A stretch of DNA of 38,011 bases from DATFYM01 sp035315065 (GCA_035315065.1 DATFYM010000028.1:1-38011); one strand, 5' to 3'. Positions 7,315-15,797 are shown, counted from the stretch's first letter. Translations and numbers: made by a program. Notes: a model not told the origin generated them from the sequence alone.

Positions 7315-9744
7315 TCACTCATGATGTAGCGCCACCACGGGATCGACGCGGGCGGCCCAGCGCGCCGGGATGTAGGCTGCGACCGCGGCCACCACGACGA
7401 GCAACACCGTAAACGAGACGAAGGTAAGCGGATCGATGCGAATAATGCCGAAAAGCACGCTCGAGAGGGCGTGAGTGATAGCCAGCGCGCAAGGAATGCC
7501 TATGGCCAGTCCCACGGCCGCCAGCTTGAGGGCGTAGCCCACCACCAACCGGATCACGTCCGGCCGCTCGGCTCCCAGGGCCATTCGCACACCGATCTCA
7601 TGGGTGCGTTGCAAGACGGAATAGGCCATCACGGCGAAGATTCCGGCTGCCGCGAGGACGAGGGCGATGCCTCCGAAGACCAACATCATGCGAGCGGAGA
7701 AATCGACTCCGCTGACATCGTCGGATATGACCTGTTCCAATGTCCGCGTGTCGTAGGGCGGTTGGTCAGGGTCGAGGCTCAATACCTGTGCGCGCGCGGC
7801 CGCTGCCAGGGCGAGTGGATTCCCCGTGGTACGCACCACCAGAGCCGAGGACGCCTGGGGGTACTGGTCAAAAGGGAAGTAGGTGGTCGCGTTCGGCTCC
7901 CGATCCCAAGGCGACTGCTTGATGTCTCCAACCACGCCGATGACGGTGCGCCAGGGAGCCTTGCCTTCCTGGGGGTCCGGGCCGAACCTCATACGCTTGC
8001 CGATGGGATCCTGGTCGGGCCAGATGCGCAGAGCCAGGCTCTCACTGATGACAAGCGTCGGCGGAGCGTCCGAGCCGTCTTGGGCGGAGATGAACCGACC
8101 CTTCACCAGCGGTACCCGTAGGGCCCGGAAGAAGTCCGGAGTGACGGATTGCTCGAGCGTGGTTCGCATTTCGCCTGGAGCAAGGGAAGGCTGACCCTCG
8201 GCGGTGTATTGCGTCTGGTTCCAACCACTCCAGCCTCCGGGCAGGCTGGTGACGACCGCTACCGACTCGACGCCGGGCAAGCCTTCGAGCTTCTGGACCG
8301 CTTGATCGTAAAATCCACGGACGCGGTTGGGGTCGTCGTAGTTCTTTTCGGACAATGCGATACGGAAAGTCAACAGATGCTGGCGGTCGAATCCTAGCTC
8401 GGTGTTGGCCAGGTTGCGAAAACCCTTCACCATGAGTCCGGCGCCCACCAGCAAAATGAGGGCTAGCGACACCTCGGAGACCACCAGGAGCGCGCGAAGC
8501 CGTCGCCGGGCGGGGCTCGAGGTACCGCCGCGAGCGCCTTCCTTCAAAACGTCATTCAGGTCGGGACGCGAAACATGCAAAGCCGGCGCGAGGCCGGCCA
8601 GGACTCCGGTCAGCAATGCTACCGCCAGGGTGAAACCCAGCACACGGGAATCGATTTGCAGGTGCTTTAACCCGGCGACGTGCTGAACAATAAACGGCGG
8701 GATGCTGCCGTGGGTAAGATCCAGCCCCCACACTGCAAGCAGCAGGCCGGCAAGGCCGCCGATGACGCCGAGCAGAATGCTCTCCGCCAACAACTGGTGC
8801 GCGATCTGCCATCGACTCGCGCCCAACGCGATGCGCACGGCGATCTCCTTCTGACGGCCGGTGGAGCGGGCCAGGAGCAGGTTCGCCACGTTGGCGCAGG
8901 CAAGCAAGAGGACAAAGCCGGCGGCGCCCATCAAAACCAATACAAACTGCTTCGAGCCGAAAGTGATGTCATCCAACAGTCCAATCACCCGGACGCCGTG
9001 GCCGGCGTTGGTCTGAGGGTACTGCTGGCTGAGGCGGGACGCGATGGTTTCAAGGTCCGCTTGGGCTGTCGAACTGGTAGCTCCTGTCTTCAGACGGCCA
9101 AGAACTCGGAGGTAATGATCAGCTCGGTCGGCCTGCTGGGAAACGCTAAGGTCGAGTGGCGCCCAAGCCTCGGCACCGACCGGAAAGTCGAAGTCCGCCG
9201 GCATGATCCCGATGACGGTGAACTGCTGGCCGTTCAGCAGCACGTTCTTGCCGACAATGGCGGGGTCGGCCCCAAGGTGTCGTTGCCAGAATCCATGGCT
9301 GAGGACGACGACGAATGTGTGGCCGGCCTCGAAATTGTCAGCGGCTATACTCCGTCCCAATTGTGGAGCTATCCCAAGCAACGGGAAGAAGTTGGCCGTG
9401 ACTTGGTAGCCCTCGACGCGCTCGGCGATGTCGGTGCCCGTGAGGTTAACGTTCCAGCCGTGGAAGGCCGTGAGCAGATCGATTGAATTGTTTTCATCTT
9501 TCCAGTCACGAAAATTGGCCGGAGTGACGCTAACCTGCTGCTGGTTCTGCTGGGGAACGGTCTCCCACACGTCCACGGCACGGTCAAGATCCTTGAAAGG
9601 AAAAGGATGGAGGAGCATCGCATTGATGCTACTAAAGTTAACGGTGTTGGCTCCGATCCCGAGAGCCAGCGCAATCACCGCCACGGCCGTGAAACCGGGG
9701 CTCTTCATCAGCGTCCGCAGAGCGTACCGCAGATCCTGCAACAT
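7315..9744 (-). CDS. ADOP-type MacB-like ABC transporter permease
   Basis: 809 residues, full length for the acidobacterial duplicated orphan permeases. It opens MLQDLRYALRTLMKSPGF and the first membrane helix AVAVIALALGIGANT, followed by a large extracytoplasmic MacB-like domain (TPANFRDWK, LSHGFWQRHLGADPAIVGK), a FtsX-like permease block (ANVANLLLARSTGRQKEIAV with LGASRWQ), then a second copy of the same arrangement ending EIGVRMALGAERPDVIRLVV and IPARWAARVDPVVAL. GGCGGA five bases before the ATG at 9744 fixes the start; the frame extends further upstream without a better site. No ATPase is adjacent, which fits the orphan class. Substrate unknown. Confidence 0.92.
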   Translation of the reverse strand: MLQDLRYALRTLMKSPGFTAVAVIALALGIGANTVNFSSINAMLLHPFPFKDLDRAVDVWETVPQQNQQQVSVTPANFRDWKDENNSIDLLTAFHGWNVNLTGTDIAERVEGYQVTANFFPLLGIAPQLGRSIAADNFEAGHTFVVVLSHGFWQRHLGADPAIVGKNVLLNGQQFTVIGIMPADFDFPVGAEAWAPLDLSVSQQADRADHYLRVLGRLKTGATSSTAQADLETIASRLSQQYPQTNAGHGVRVIGLLDDITFGSKQFVLVLMGAAGFVLLLACANVANLLLARSTGRQKEIAVRIALGASRWQIAHQLLAESILLGVIGGLAGLLLAVWGLDLTHGSIPPFIVQHVAGLKHLQIDSRVLGFTLAVALLTGVLAGLAPALHVSRPDLNDVLKEGARGGTSSPARRRLRALLVVSEVSLALILLVGAGLMVKGFRNLANTELGFDRQHLLTFRIALSEKNYDDPNRVRGFYDQAVQKLEGLPGVESVAVVTSLPGGWSGWNQTQYTAEGQPSLAPGEMRTTLEQSVTPDFFRALRVPLVKGRFISAQDGSDAPPTLVISESLALRIWPDQDPIGKRMRFGPDPQEGKAPWRTVIGVVGDIKQSPWDREPNATTYFPFDQYPQASSALVVRTTGNPLALAAAARAQVLSLDPDQPPYDTRTLEQVISDDVSGVDFSARMMLVFGGIALVLAAAGIFAVMAYSVLQRTHEIGVRMALGAERPDVIRLVVGYALKLAAVGLAIGIPCALAITHALSSVLFGIIRIDPLTFVSFTVLLVVVAAVAAYIPARWAARVDPVVALHHE

Positions 9745-9911
9745 GTATCCGCCTTTCCGCCTGAATCGGCTAGACTGGGACCTAATCCCACGAGCTTCCG
9801 GCTGCACTCGCCTTGCCAATCCAGCCTTTTGATAACCTATGTAAAGACAGTTGGTTAAATGGAGACTCAAGAAATCACGCTAACTATCGATGTGCCTATT
9901 CGCGACAGTGG

Positions 9912-9927
9912 TGTCCGAGGACGGACA
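9912..9927. promoter_or_regulatory. palindromic operator candidate
   Basis: TGTCCG-AGGA-CGGACA is a perfect inverted repeat, about 170 bp upstream of the permease start. PadR-type regulators are often associated with ADOP genes, but none is encoded here, so the link is tentative. The rest of 9745-10081 shows no gene. Confidence 0.4.
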
Positions 9928-10081
9928 GTCAGCTCATTGAACTCATGCCAGAGGTTTCCAACTGGCTGCCAGTTTTAAGCGTGAACCGATCTGCGACAGA
10001 AGGCATCGAGGGATCTGGCTTGTTTGCTTCAATCATGGTACCGTTGGCGAAGAAGATCAATTTTCACAATTGCTTATGAGG

Positions 10082-10543
10082 TCAGATCATCTTTTCGGAA
10101 TCCAGCAGGAGCGTGACCGGGCCATCGTTTACCAGTTCTAACTCCATCATCGCTTGGAACTCGCCGGTCTCGACTTTAGCCCCGAATGGGCTAACGAGTT
10201 CTCGCAGAGCGTCCACAAAGGCGTCGTAGAGCGGTCGGGCGACGGTTGGAGACGCTGCACGATCGAAGCTGGGACGCCTCCCCTTTCGACAATCTCCATA
10301 AAGCGTGAACTGTGAAACACATAGCACACTAGCACCCGTGTCGAAAAGGGAGAGGTTCATTTTGCCTTCATCATCGGCGAACAGCCGAAGGTTAACTATC
10401 TTTTCAGCCATAGACTTAGCATCGCTTGAGGTATCTGCGGACGATACACCAACCAACACGAGTAGGCCCGGGCCAATCCGGCCAATAACTTGACCCTTCA
10501 CGCGGACCTCTGCCCGCGATACTCTTTGTAGCACCAAGCGCAT
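10082..10543 (-). CDS. dtd: D-aminoacyl-tRNA deacylase
   Basis: 153 residues, standard length. DTD hydrolyses D-aminoacyl-tRNAs and mischarged glycyl-tRNA(Ala). Start MRLVLQRVSRAEVRV is the family opening; the two catalytic-pocket motifs are present as SQFTLYGD (SQFTL motif) and NDGPVTLLL (NxGPxT motif carrying the Gly-cisPro gate). A longer upstream frame exists but adds residues not found in the family. This is the last host gene before the phage block. Confidence 0.95.
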   Translation of the reverse strand: MRLVLQRVSRAEVRVKGQVIGRIGPGLLVLVGVSSADTSSDAKSMAEKIVNLRLFADDEGKMNLSLFDTGASVLCVSQFTLYGDCRKGRRPSFDRAASPTVARPLYDAFVDALRELVSPFGAKVETGEFQAMMELELVNDGPVTLLLDSEKMI

Positions 10544-11013
10544 AGGCTGTTGATCCTGAATCCTGCGTGAAAGATGACAGATTCTGAGCCGGGAGATACG
10601 ACCGAAAGCATACAAAAGGATTGTAATCCCCTCGTCGCAATAACCCTGATTTTATCAGCATTATTGCGTAAGCGAGAACACCGTGCTTGGCAGCGTCACC
10701 AACCCCAGTTTTGGCTGCTTTCGACATCAACATCTGAAAGCTTTCACGCAGGATTCAGGTTGATTAAATATCTATGTTCTAGGGCCTCGAATCGACCAAT
10801 CCTCGCTCCTCTTGCGAGAACGCCCGCCAGTTTGCCTGAAAACGTCTCGGTCCCCGCTTCTGAACTCTTGGTAAATTGCCATCTTTCTCTGGTCCAACTA
10901 TCATTAATTCATAAGCTTAGAGTCATCTTAAACGGTTAGCTGCCCCTTCTGTGGGCAATTCTGGGTAGCGCAGCACAATCCGAAGCTCCTCGGCGACAAG
11001 GTTAACCCTCTCA

Positions 11014-11037
11014 GTGTGGCATAATGCCACACTTTTT
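11014..11037 (+). terminator. palindrome with T-tract (terminator or operator)
   Basis: GTGTGGCAT (11014-11022), one base, ATGCCACAC (11024-11032), then five Ts. The one-base loop is tight for a terminator, and the centre contains CATAAT, so an operator overlapping a promoter is an alternative. It lies 145 bp before the first phage gene and could insulate it from upstream transcription. Confidence 0.45.
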
Positions 11038-11104
11038 CGATTTTTTGGAAGTGGGGACGGTTTTTGCCAGTCTAAGTATCTGATTTGAAATGGTAAAAAA
11101 AAGT

Positions 11105-11140
11105 GTCTCATTTGTCTCATTTGTCTCCATTGTCTCATTT
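11105..11140. repeat. four tandem 9-bp repeats
   Basis: GTCTCATTT, GTCTCATTT, GTCTCCATT, GTCTCATTT in a row, about 40 bp before the endolysin start. The unit is nine bases, unlike the seven-base arrays elsewhere. It could be a binding array for a late-gene activator, or simply another microrepeat. Confidence 0.6.
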
Positions 11141-11181
11141 TCAGGTGTTAGCCTTTGATTATGAGTGATCGAGGAGTGAAG

Positions 11182-11943
11182 ATGGAGCATGTTACTTCAG
11201 CTTCCGGCGACGGGCCAATACCCGACATTACCGTTCAACAGGGCCTCTCCTCAGCGGCAAGGACGTCTGGGCACGCCTTGGCTATGGTACAGGGCGAATC
11301 TCGTGTCATAACGCGAATCGTGAGAAACTGTCAGACCGCCATTGTGACAGCTTGTGCTAAATCAATGGTTTTATGCGACTTCCTGGCGGCGCTGACGGCC
11401 AACGAGTCGGCCGGCGTGCAAAATGCGGCGAGATTCGAGCCGGCCGTCCACCGTCATCTGCAACAGGTAGCTACCGGGGAATCAGCGGCTTACGGGACGA
11501 TTCGTGCCGCCGACCTGGATCGCGCCGCAGAAGGCATGTTGAGCGTGAAAGGCGACGACTTCCACGCCCGGTACCTGACCGCCACGTTTGCGGCTAACAA
11601 TCGGCAAGCCGTTGCAGCTCTTGAGGATGACTCCCTGCGCCAGCTTGCGACTTCCTGGGGTTACACGCAGATCATGGGGTACCACGTGGTGGGCATGAAC
11701 GCCACGGTTCGCGACCTGATCGACCCTGGATTCCACTATCACCTTGCAGTAGAGCTACTTACGGGCTTTGCCCGGCAGTACCAGCTCGACCCGCAGCGCG
11801 ATTTCGAGCAACTCTTCCGCTGCTGGAACTCGGGTTCCCCGGCCGGAAAGACGTACGACCCCGACTATGTCGCCAACGGGCTGCGCCGCATGCAGATTTA
11901 CCGCGAGGTGGTGGCGGCCCAAGCGCAGGGAACGCGCGTATGA
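11182..11943 (+). CDS. Phage endolysin (lysozyme/transglycosylase-like)
   Basis: 253 residues. The catalytic module begins FLAALTANESAGVQNAARFE, where the Glu of NES (residue 75) is the expected general acid, followed by AAYGTI and later SWGYTQIMGYHV, the second conserved block of N-acetylmuramidase or SLT-like phage lysozymes. The C-terminal FEQLFRCWNSGSPAGKTYDP and a terminal helix complete the fold. AGGAG five bases before the ATG at 11182 supports this start; ATG 11161 is an in-frame alternative with a poorer site. It degrades peptidoglycan at lysis and is followed by holin-like and spanin-like genes. Confidence 0.75.
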   Translation: MEHVTSASGDGPIPDITVQQGLSSAARTSGHALAMVQGESRVITRIVRNCQTAIVTACAKSMVLCDFLAALTANESAGVQNAARFEPAVHRHLQQVATGESAAYGTIRAADLDRAAEGMLSVKGDDFHARYLTATFAANNRQAVAALEDDSLRQLATSWGYTQIMGYHVVGMNATVRDLIDPGFHYHLAVELLTGFARQYQLDPQRDFEQLFRCWNSGSPAGKTYDPDYVANGLRRMQIYREVVAAQAQGTRV

Positions 11944-12036
11944 CCTGGGCGTGATTGAAGTTTGCGGCCTGAAGCATGAGGCCTGAAGTTTGGGGTCTGG
12001 GGTGTGAGATCGCGGACTGGTAGGTAAAGTACAGAT

Positions 12037-12267
12037 ATGAGGAACTTTATTAGTCAGTTGTTTTCCGAGTCGGGCGTGGTGAGCTTCGGCCGCCTGGGAT
12101 CGTTTGTGGCCTTGCTCTCGGCCTGCGGGTGGGTAACTTACATCGTCTTCAAGACGCGCGCGCTACCCGGTTTGGACGGGCTAACATTCTTTATAGCAAG
12201 CCTTTACGGTCTTGGCAAGGCAGGCGAGACCGCCCAGCGGCTATTCGGCAACAAACCGCAGCAGTGA
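12037..12267 (+). CDS. Small membrane protein, holin candidate
   Basis: 76 residues with two hydrophobic segments (about 20-38, VVSFGRLGSFVALLSACGWV region; about 46-62, LDGLTFFIASLYGLGKAG) and a short charged tail. Size, two membrane spans and position directly after the endolysin fit a class II-type holin, which permeabilises the inner membrane at lysis. There is no family-specific motif, so the assignment relies on context. The ribosome-binding site is weak. Confidence 0.55.
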   Translation: MRNFISQLFSESGVVSFGRLGSFVALLSACGWVTYIVFKTRALPGLDGLTFFIASLYGLGKAGETAQRLFGNKPQQ

Positions 12268-12293
12268 AAGGACCGGCGCTTCGGAACTAGAAA

Positions 12294-13436
12294 ATGGCGA
12301 CGCACCTACAACCTAACGATCCCACAGCCGCGGCCAGCTCGGCTAACCCGGCTAACCCTATCAGGCCCGGCGGGATGACGGGCACTGTCGGCGCCACGCA
12401 TTCGAGCGGAGCTGAGCCAGGAGCCGGACCAGGAGCCGAACCGGGAGCCGAACCGGGAGCCGAACCGGGAGCCGGACCAGGAACTGGATCGGCAGCCGGT
12501 GCTTCCTGGGCAGGACTGGGCGGGCCCCTGGAGCAGGCCTTTGCCGAGGCCGCGACCCTCCAGCTTCGCGTCACCAAGGGGTTGGGAAAACTGTTGCTGC
12601 TCTCGCCGATCGCGCTGGTGATCGCGCTGCTCGCCGCGGTGGGCTGGTGGTACGAACACGACGCGCACCTGCGCCAGGCGGGCGAGATCAACCAGCTCAA
12701 GAAGGAAACCGAGGCCCAGGTCGCCAAGCTCCAGGCTGACGCCGAGGCCGCTACGCGCCAGGCCGATCAGATTAACGCCCGGCAGATCAGCGACTTGGAA
12801 GCTCAGCGCGCCAGCCTGGAAAGAAGCGCCCAGACGCTGCGGCAGCAGTTGGCGCTCCTTGGGGAGAAGGAGCGCTCGCAGGTCGAGCAAGTGGCGACGC
12901 TACCCGCCCCGGAGGTGGCCCATAGTGTGGCGAGCGCGCTCGGCCTTGGTCCTCACGATCTTGGGACCACAGATGCGGGGTCTCGTATGGGAACTCCGGG
13001 ACCCCAGTCTGTACAGGCGGGCGCCGCAATCGCCAAGTCCGGCACCACACCGGGCACCGCGCCCGGCAGCGCCGACGCCATCATCCCGCAGGGCGAAACC
13101 AACTCCTCCTACCAACTGAGCGACCAGGCCTTGCGAAAGATTGACACCGCGCTCGTCGAACTCGATTCCTGTCAGAAGCAGGCCGTGGTTCGCGACCAGG
13201 AGGCCGCCAACTGCCAGCAACAGGCGACAGCGAACCAGGCCATCATCGCCGAACAAAAAGCCTCCATCGACAAGCTGAACGCAGCCCTCTCCGATAAGGA
13301 CCAGATCCTGGCGCGCGAGCAGCAGTCGACCAAGGAGCAGATGAAGGTCGTGCGTGGCACCTTCGCCGAGCGCACCATCCGGGTGGCCGAGCACGTGGCG
13401 ATCGGGGTGGCGGTGGGACTCGCCATCCGGCACTGA
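12294..13436 (+). CDS. Membrane-anchored coiled-coil protein, spanin-like
   Basis: 380 residues. Residues about 35-70 are a low-complexity Gly-Pro-Ala-Glu repeat (EPGAEPGAEPGAEPGAGPG). A membrane helix at about 98-120 (LLLLSPIALVIALLAAVGWW) is followed by a long coiled coil rich in Gln, Ala and charged residues (EINQLKKETEAQVAKLQADA onward) and a second coil near 265-350, ending in a weakly hydrophobic helix (HVAIGVAVGLAI). Anchor plus periplasmic coil is the layout of phage Rz-type i-spanins, which fuse the membranes at the last lysis step, but the protein is two to three times larger than typical spanins and no o-spanin lipoprotein was found. Confidence 0.5.
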   Translation: MATHLQPNDPTAAASSANPANPIRPGGMTGTVGATHSSGAEPGAGPGAEPGAEPGAEPGAGPGTGSAAGASWAGLGGPLEQAFAEAATLQLRVTKGLGKLLLLSPIALVIALLAAVGWWYEHDAHLRQAGEINQLKKETEAQVAKLQADAEAATRQADQINARQISDLEAQRASLERSAQTLRQQLALLGEKERSQVEQVATLPAPEVAHSVASALGLGPHDLGTTDAGSRMGTPGPQSVQAGAAIAKSGTTPGTAPGSADAIIPQGETNSSYQLSDQALRKIDTALVELDSCQKQAVVRDQEAANCQQQATANQAIIAEQKASIDKLNAALSDKDQILAREQQSTKEQMKVVRGTFAERTIRVAEHVAIGVAVGLAIRH

Positions 13437-13440
13437 CTGA

Positions 13441-13490
13441 AGCAGAAGGCAGTCGGCAGTAGGCAGTAGGCAGAAGGCAGTAGGCAGTCT
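13441..13490 (+). repeat. heptamer array, GGCAGTA word
   Basis: Units GGCAGTC, GGCAGTA, GGCAGTA, GGCAGAA, GGCAGTA, GGCAGTC start two bases after the stop codon of the preceding gene and run into a REP-like hairpin. Confidence 0.85.
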
Positions 13491-13492
13491 GG

Positions 13493-13540
13493 AAGCCGCG
13501 GAGCGGCGAAATAATGTAGCCCAGGGCGTGAGCCCTGGGA
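13493..13540 (+). repeat. REP-like double hairpin (AGCCGCGGAGCGGC family)
   Basis: Two adjacent stems: GCCGCGGAGCGGC, then CCCAGGGCGTGAGCCCTGGG. One of nine family members in the window; the others are listed separately. Confidence 0.8.
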
Positions 13541-13560
13541 CCGGCAGCGGGGGTGGGGTT

Positions 13561-14079
13561 ATGACGGAACTAGACAGATTGACAAGAGAAATCAACCAAT
13601 TGACCCGGGAAATGGTGGCGGAAATGGGCGTCGAGCCCGCGCGCCAGTTTGCGCAGCGGTCACGGGAGCTGTCCAAGCAATATCCGTTGGGCGATCGCAG
13701 AAGGATTGCAATGTGCCTGGCGGCGGACCACATCATCGAGGTAGCCCGAACCTACGAGGCAGACGAGCGACTTGCAAAGCGGGAGAAGAGGTTAGTCCGA
13801 TTGTGGGTGGCGCAGGTCGGCGTCAAGCACGCGACAGAAGGGGCCCACCGGCTATTGGAGTCAGCTAAGGAATACCCGCCGGGGGATTGGAAAGGCACTA
13901 GCCTGCGCCAGATCGCGGAGGAGACGCTGGAGGTGGTCCAAGCCTATGGGGCTGCCGGTTGGACCGACCACGACAACGCGAAAGAGGAGCGCTTGAACCA
14001 GCTAGCCCGGGAAGCTGGCCTTGGGCAGAACATGGTACTTGAGTTTGTCCGCCAGGGCGCGGGCGAAGCAACTCCTTGA
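13561..14079 (+). CDS. Phage protein of unknown function, helical duplicated repeat
   Basis: 172 residues, largely alpha-helical and charged. The sequence shows an internal duplication: AEMGVEPARQFAQRSRELSK with YPLGDRRRIAMCLAADHIIE resembles VAQVGVKHATEGAHRLLESA with YPPGDWKGTSLRQIAEETLE about 80 residues later. No motif, signal peptide or membrane segment is seen. The ATG follows GGTGGGGTT. It sits between lysis and packaging genes and belongs to the variable small-protein block of the phage. Function not assignable. Confidence 0.65.
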   Translation: MTELDRLTREINQLTREMVAEMGVEPARQFAQRSRELSKQYPLGDRRRIAMCLAADHIIEVARTYEADERLAKREKRLVRLWVAQVGVKHATEGAHRLLESAKEYPPGDWKGTSLRQIAEETLEVVQAYGAAGWTDHDNAKEERLNQLAREAGLGQNMVLEFVRQGAGEATP

Positions 14080-14141
14080 CAACTCCATGGGGAGAAGCCC
14101 GCGCCCCCTCCTGTGAAGAGAGTGGGCAGTAAGAGGAAGAA

Positions 14142-14172
14142 AGGCAAATGGCAAAAGGCAAATGGCAAAAGT
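14142..14172 (+). repeat. heptamer array, GGCAAAA/GGCAAAT word
   Basis: Four consecutive units alternate GGCAAAT and GGCAAAA and are followed by GTGAAG, the start-like leader seen after other arrays of this word. Confidence 0.8.
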
Positions 14173-14220
14173 GAAGACGAAGGCAGTGAGGGGCGTGAGC
14201 GACGGTGGAGGGAAAGAGGA

Positions 14221-14260
14221 AAGCCGCGGAGCGGCGAAAGAATTTAGCCCAGGGCGCGAG
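14221..14260 (+). repeat. REP-like hairpin, second stem truncated
   Basis: GCCGCGGAGCGGC is intact; the second stem AGCCCAGGGCGCG lacks its 3' arm and passes directly into a long inverted repeat, as if that element had inserted there. Confidence 0.7.
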
Positions 14261-14261
14261 A

Positions 14262-14378
14262 AGCTGTGAAAAAATCCTGGGAGCGCGGGCATCTTGCCCG
14301 CTCTTCGCTTCTGTAATCAGAGCCTTAGAGGATCAAGAGCGGGCAAGATGCCCGCGCTCCCAGGATTTTTTCACAGCT
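14262..14378. repeat. 117-bp inverted repeat (MITE-like)
   Basis: The left arm begins AGCTGTGAAAAAATCCTGGG and the right arm ends CCCAGGATTTTTTCACAGCT, extending inward through GCGCGGGCATCTTGCCCGC. The arms are about 43 bp and the loop about 30 bp. No coding capacity. Confidence 0.75.
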
Positions 14379-14484
14379 TCCGAGCCCTGGGGCTGGGTGG
14401 CCGCCCCCATTTTGTTTCCTTCGGGAGTAGGCAGACTGCCCGTAGGCGGTCGGCGGTAGGCAGGAAGAAAGGCAAAAGCTGAAC

Positions 14485-14694
14485 ATGACAACCCTAACGA
14501 CGGCACAGGTAGTGAGCAAAGGGATTGAGATCCCGTTGCTTCAAGGCCCTGCGCAGCCCGGACTCGCAATGCCCAAACCAAAATCTGCAAGTCCCGAACG
14601 CCGAATCCCTTCCCTCGACCCCGGGCAGGCCCCGGCCGCCGCGGCGAAGGCGTCCGTGGTGGTGATGCACTACAACTTGGGAACGCTGGACTGA
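14485..14694 (+). CDS. Small protein of unknown function
   Basis: 69 residues, MTTLTTAQVVSKGIEIPLLQ at the start and ASVVVMHYNLGTLD at the end, with a Pro/Ala-rich middle. Composition and codon use look coding and an array begins right after the stop, as for other genes here. The ribosome-binding site is poor and no family is recognised. Confidence 0.4.
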   Translation: MTTLTTAQVVSKGIEIPLLQGPAQPGLAMPKPKSASPERRIPSLDPGQAPAAAAKASVVVMHYNLGTLD

Positions 14695-14702
14695 GGAAGA
14701 CA

Positions 14703-14842
14703 GGGAGTAGGGAGTAGGGAGTAGGGAGTCGGGAGTCGGGAATAGGAACACGAGCAAAGGGAGGTTGGGAGTCAGGATCTGGGAATAGCTGAAGAGGAAG
14801 AAAATGATCTTCCTACTCCCTACTCCCGACTCCCTACTCCCC
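14703..14842 (+). repeat. heptamer hairpin, GGGAGTA / TACTCCC
   Basis: GGGAGTA x3, GGGAGTC x2 and GGGAATA (14703-14745), then about 65 bp of unrelated sequence, then the complementary TACTCCC/GACTCCC units (14812-14842). The array begins a few bases after the upstream stop. Confidence 0.85.
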
Positions 14843-14852
14843 CTTTTGAAAA

Positions 14853-15203
14853 ATGAACGGACTGGATCTCGAAAAATTCGCTCTTCTCTGGGGACCAGGA
14901 ATCGTGGTCCTGGGGGTGTTCAGCTTCACGGGAGTGAAGTTGGCGCAGTACTGGATCGACAAATCGATGGAGCACCGGCGCAAGCAGATCGAGGGCAGCT
15001 TTGAGATTGCGCGCGCCTACCTGGACCAGATCGTGGGCGCCCAGCGATCGCAATCGGACGCCGTCACGCGCCTGGCTGCCACCGTCGAGCAAGGGACCTC
15101 GAAAGTGGGTTTCGAGCACCAGGAGATGCTGACCGCCATCAAGGCGCTGCACCGACACGTGGACGGACTGGCCCGCGGAAGGGCGGGGGCCAGTAGGCAG
15201 TGA
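14853..15203 (+). CDS. Single-span membrane protein with helical tail
   Basis: 116 residues: short N-terminus, one membrane helix (LLWGPGIVVLGVFSFTGVKL), then an amphipathic region (KSMEHRRKQIEGSFEIARAY and onward). The architecture resembles the pair at 24172 and 24647 and small membrane proteins such as Mu gp25/DUF2730 in the pre-terminase block of transposable phages, but the match is architectural only. The ATG follows GAAAA. The stop codon TGA lies within a GCAGTGAGCAGTA array. Confidence 0.55.
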   Translation: MNGLDLEKFALLWGPGIVVLGVFSFTGVKLAQYWIDKSMEHRRKQIEGSFEIARAYLDQIVGAQRSQSDAVTRLAATVEQGTSKVGFEHQEMLTAIKALHRHVDGLARGRAGASRQ

Positions 15204-15390
15204 GCAGTAGGCAGTAGGCAGTCGGCAGTAGGCAGTCAGCAGTCAGGAAGAAAGGCAGTCGGCAGTCGGCAGTCAGGAAGAAAGGCAGTCGGCAGTCGAC
15301 AGTCGGCAGTCAGGAAGAAAGGCAGTCGGCAGTCGCAGTCGGTAGGAAGAGGAAGAAAGGCAAATGGCAAATGGCAAAAGGCAAATGGCA
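15191..15390 (+). repeat. heptamer arrays, GGCAGTA/GGCAGTC then GGCAAAT
   Basis: About 20 units of GGCAGTA/C interrupted by AGGAAGAAA spacers (15191-15345), then GGCAAAT/GGCAAAA (15357-15390). The upstream gene's stop codon is part of the first units. Confidence 0.85.
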
Positions 15391-15484
15391 AAAGTGGAGA
15401 CCAAAACCGAAACCCGAATCGGCGAAAGGCAGAGGGAAAAGCCGCGGAGCGGCGAAATAGAGTAGCCCAGGGCGAAAGCCCTGG
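15376..15484 (+). repeat. 108-bp direct repeat, copy 1 (includes REP hairpin)
   Basis: Nearly identical to 15556-15664: GGCAAATGGC, a GTGGAGACCAAAACCG leader, a cccgaatcggcg stretch, then the REP-like pair of stems (GCCGCGGAGCGGC at 15440; CCCAGGGCGAAAGCCCTGGG). Confidence 0.8.
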
Positions 15485-15505
15485 GGTAGACGGCCACCCC
15501 CTTAA

Positions 15506-15545
15506 AGCAGTAGGCAGTAGGCAGTCGGCAGTCAGCAGTCAGCAA
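15506..15545 (+). repeat. heptamer array, GGCAGTA word
   Basis: GCAGTAGGCAGTAGGCAGTC and two further degenerate units between the two copies of the 108-bp direct repeat. Confidence 0.8.
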
Positions 15546-15555
15546 GAAAGGCAAA

Positions 15556-15664
15556 AGGCAAATGGCGAAAGTGGAGACCAAAACCGAAACCCGAATCGGC
15601 GAAAGGCAGAGGGAAAAGCCGCGGAGCGGCGAAATAGAGTAGCCCAGGGCGAAAGCCCTAGGGC
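15556..15664 (+). repeat. 108-bp direct repeat, copy 2 (includes REP hairpin)
   Basis: Second copy of 15376-15484, with differences such as GGCGAAAG for GGCAAAAG and CCCTAGGG for CCCTGGGG. The REP-like stems are at about 15618-15663. Confidence 0.8.
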
Positions 15665-15739
15665 AAAGGGCAAAAATGAAGAGCAAGGCCACAACCCGGA
15701 GAGCTCGATTGGCGATCGAAGATCAGGAAGAAAACCCTC

Positions 15740-15790
15740 TTTCAATCGTCAATCGTTCCCGCCGGGCGGGATCAATCGTCAATTTCCAGG
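15740..15790. repeat. AATCGTC heptamers around a CCCGCC palindrome
   Basis: TCAATCGTCAATCG, then CCCGCCGGGCGGG, then ATCAATCGTCAAT. The same module recurs at 23829-23876 and in a variant at 37476-37516. Confidence 0.75.
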
Positions 15791-15797
15791 AGGCCCT

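Larger units (their letters stand above)
10544..11181. other. host/phage junction, no supported gene
   Basis: No frame here is recognisable. The region holds a perfect palindrome followed by Ts and a four-unit 9-bp tandem repeat just before the lysis genes. No tRNA, integrase site or transposon-type end was recognised, so the left boundary of the phage element cannot be fixed. Confidence 0.45.
14080..14484. other. 405-bp spacer of repeats
   Basis: No gene. It holds a ggcaaaa-type heptamer stretch, a REP-like hairpin, a long inverted repeat and another ggcggta/ggcagac stretch near 14420-14463. Confidence 0.6.

Noticed and set aside
11014..11037. Left end of the prophage (Mu-type terminus)
   Set aside because: No terminal dinucleotide with adjacent transposase-binding repeats or target duplication was recognised; the palindrome fits a terminator or operator better.
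12306..12890. Minus-strand frames across the spanin-like gene
   Set aside because: Low-complexity Gly/Ser/Arg translation of the antisense of the Gly-Pro-Ala-Glu repeat; no independent start site.
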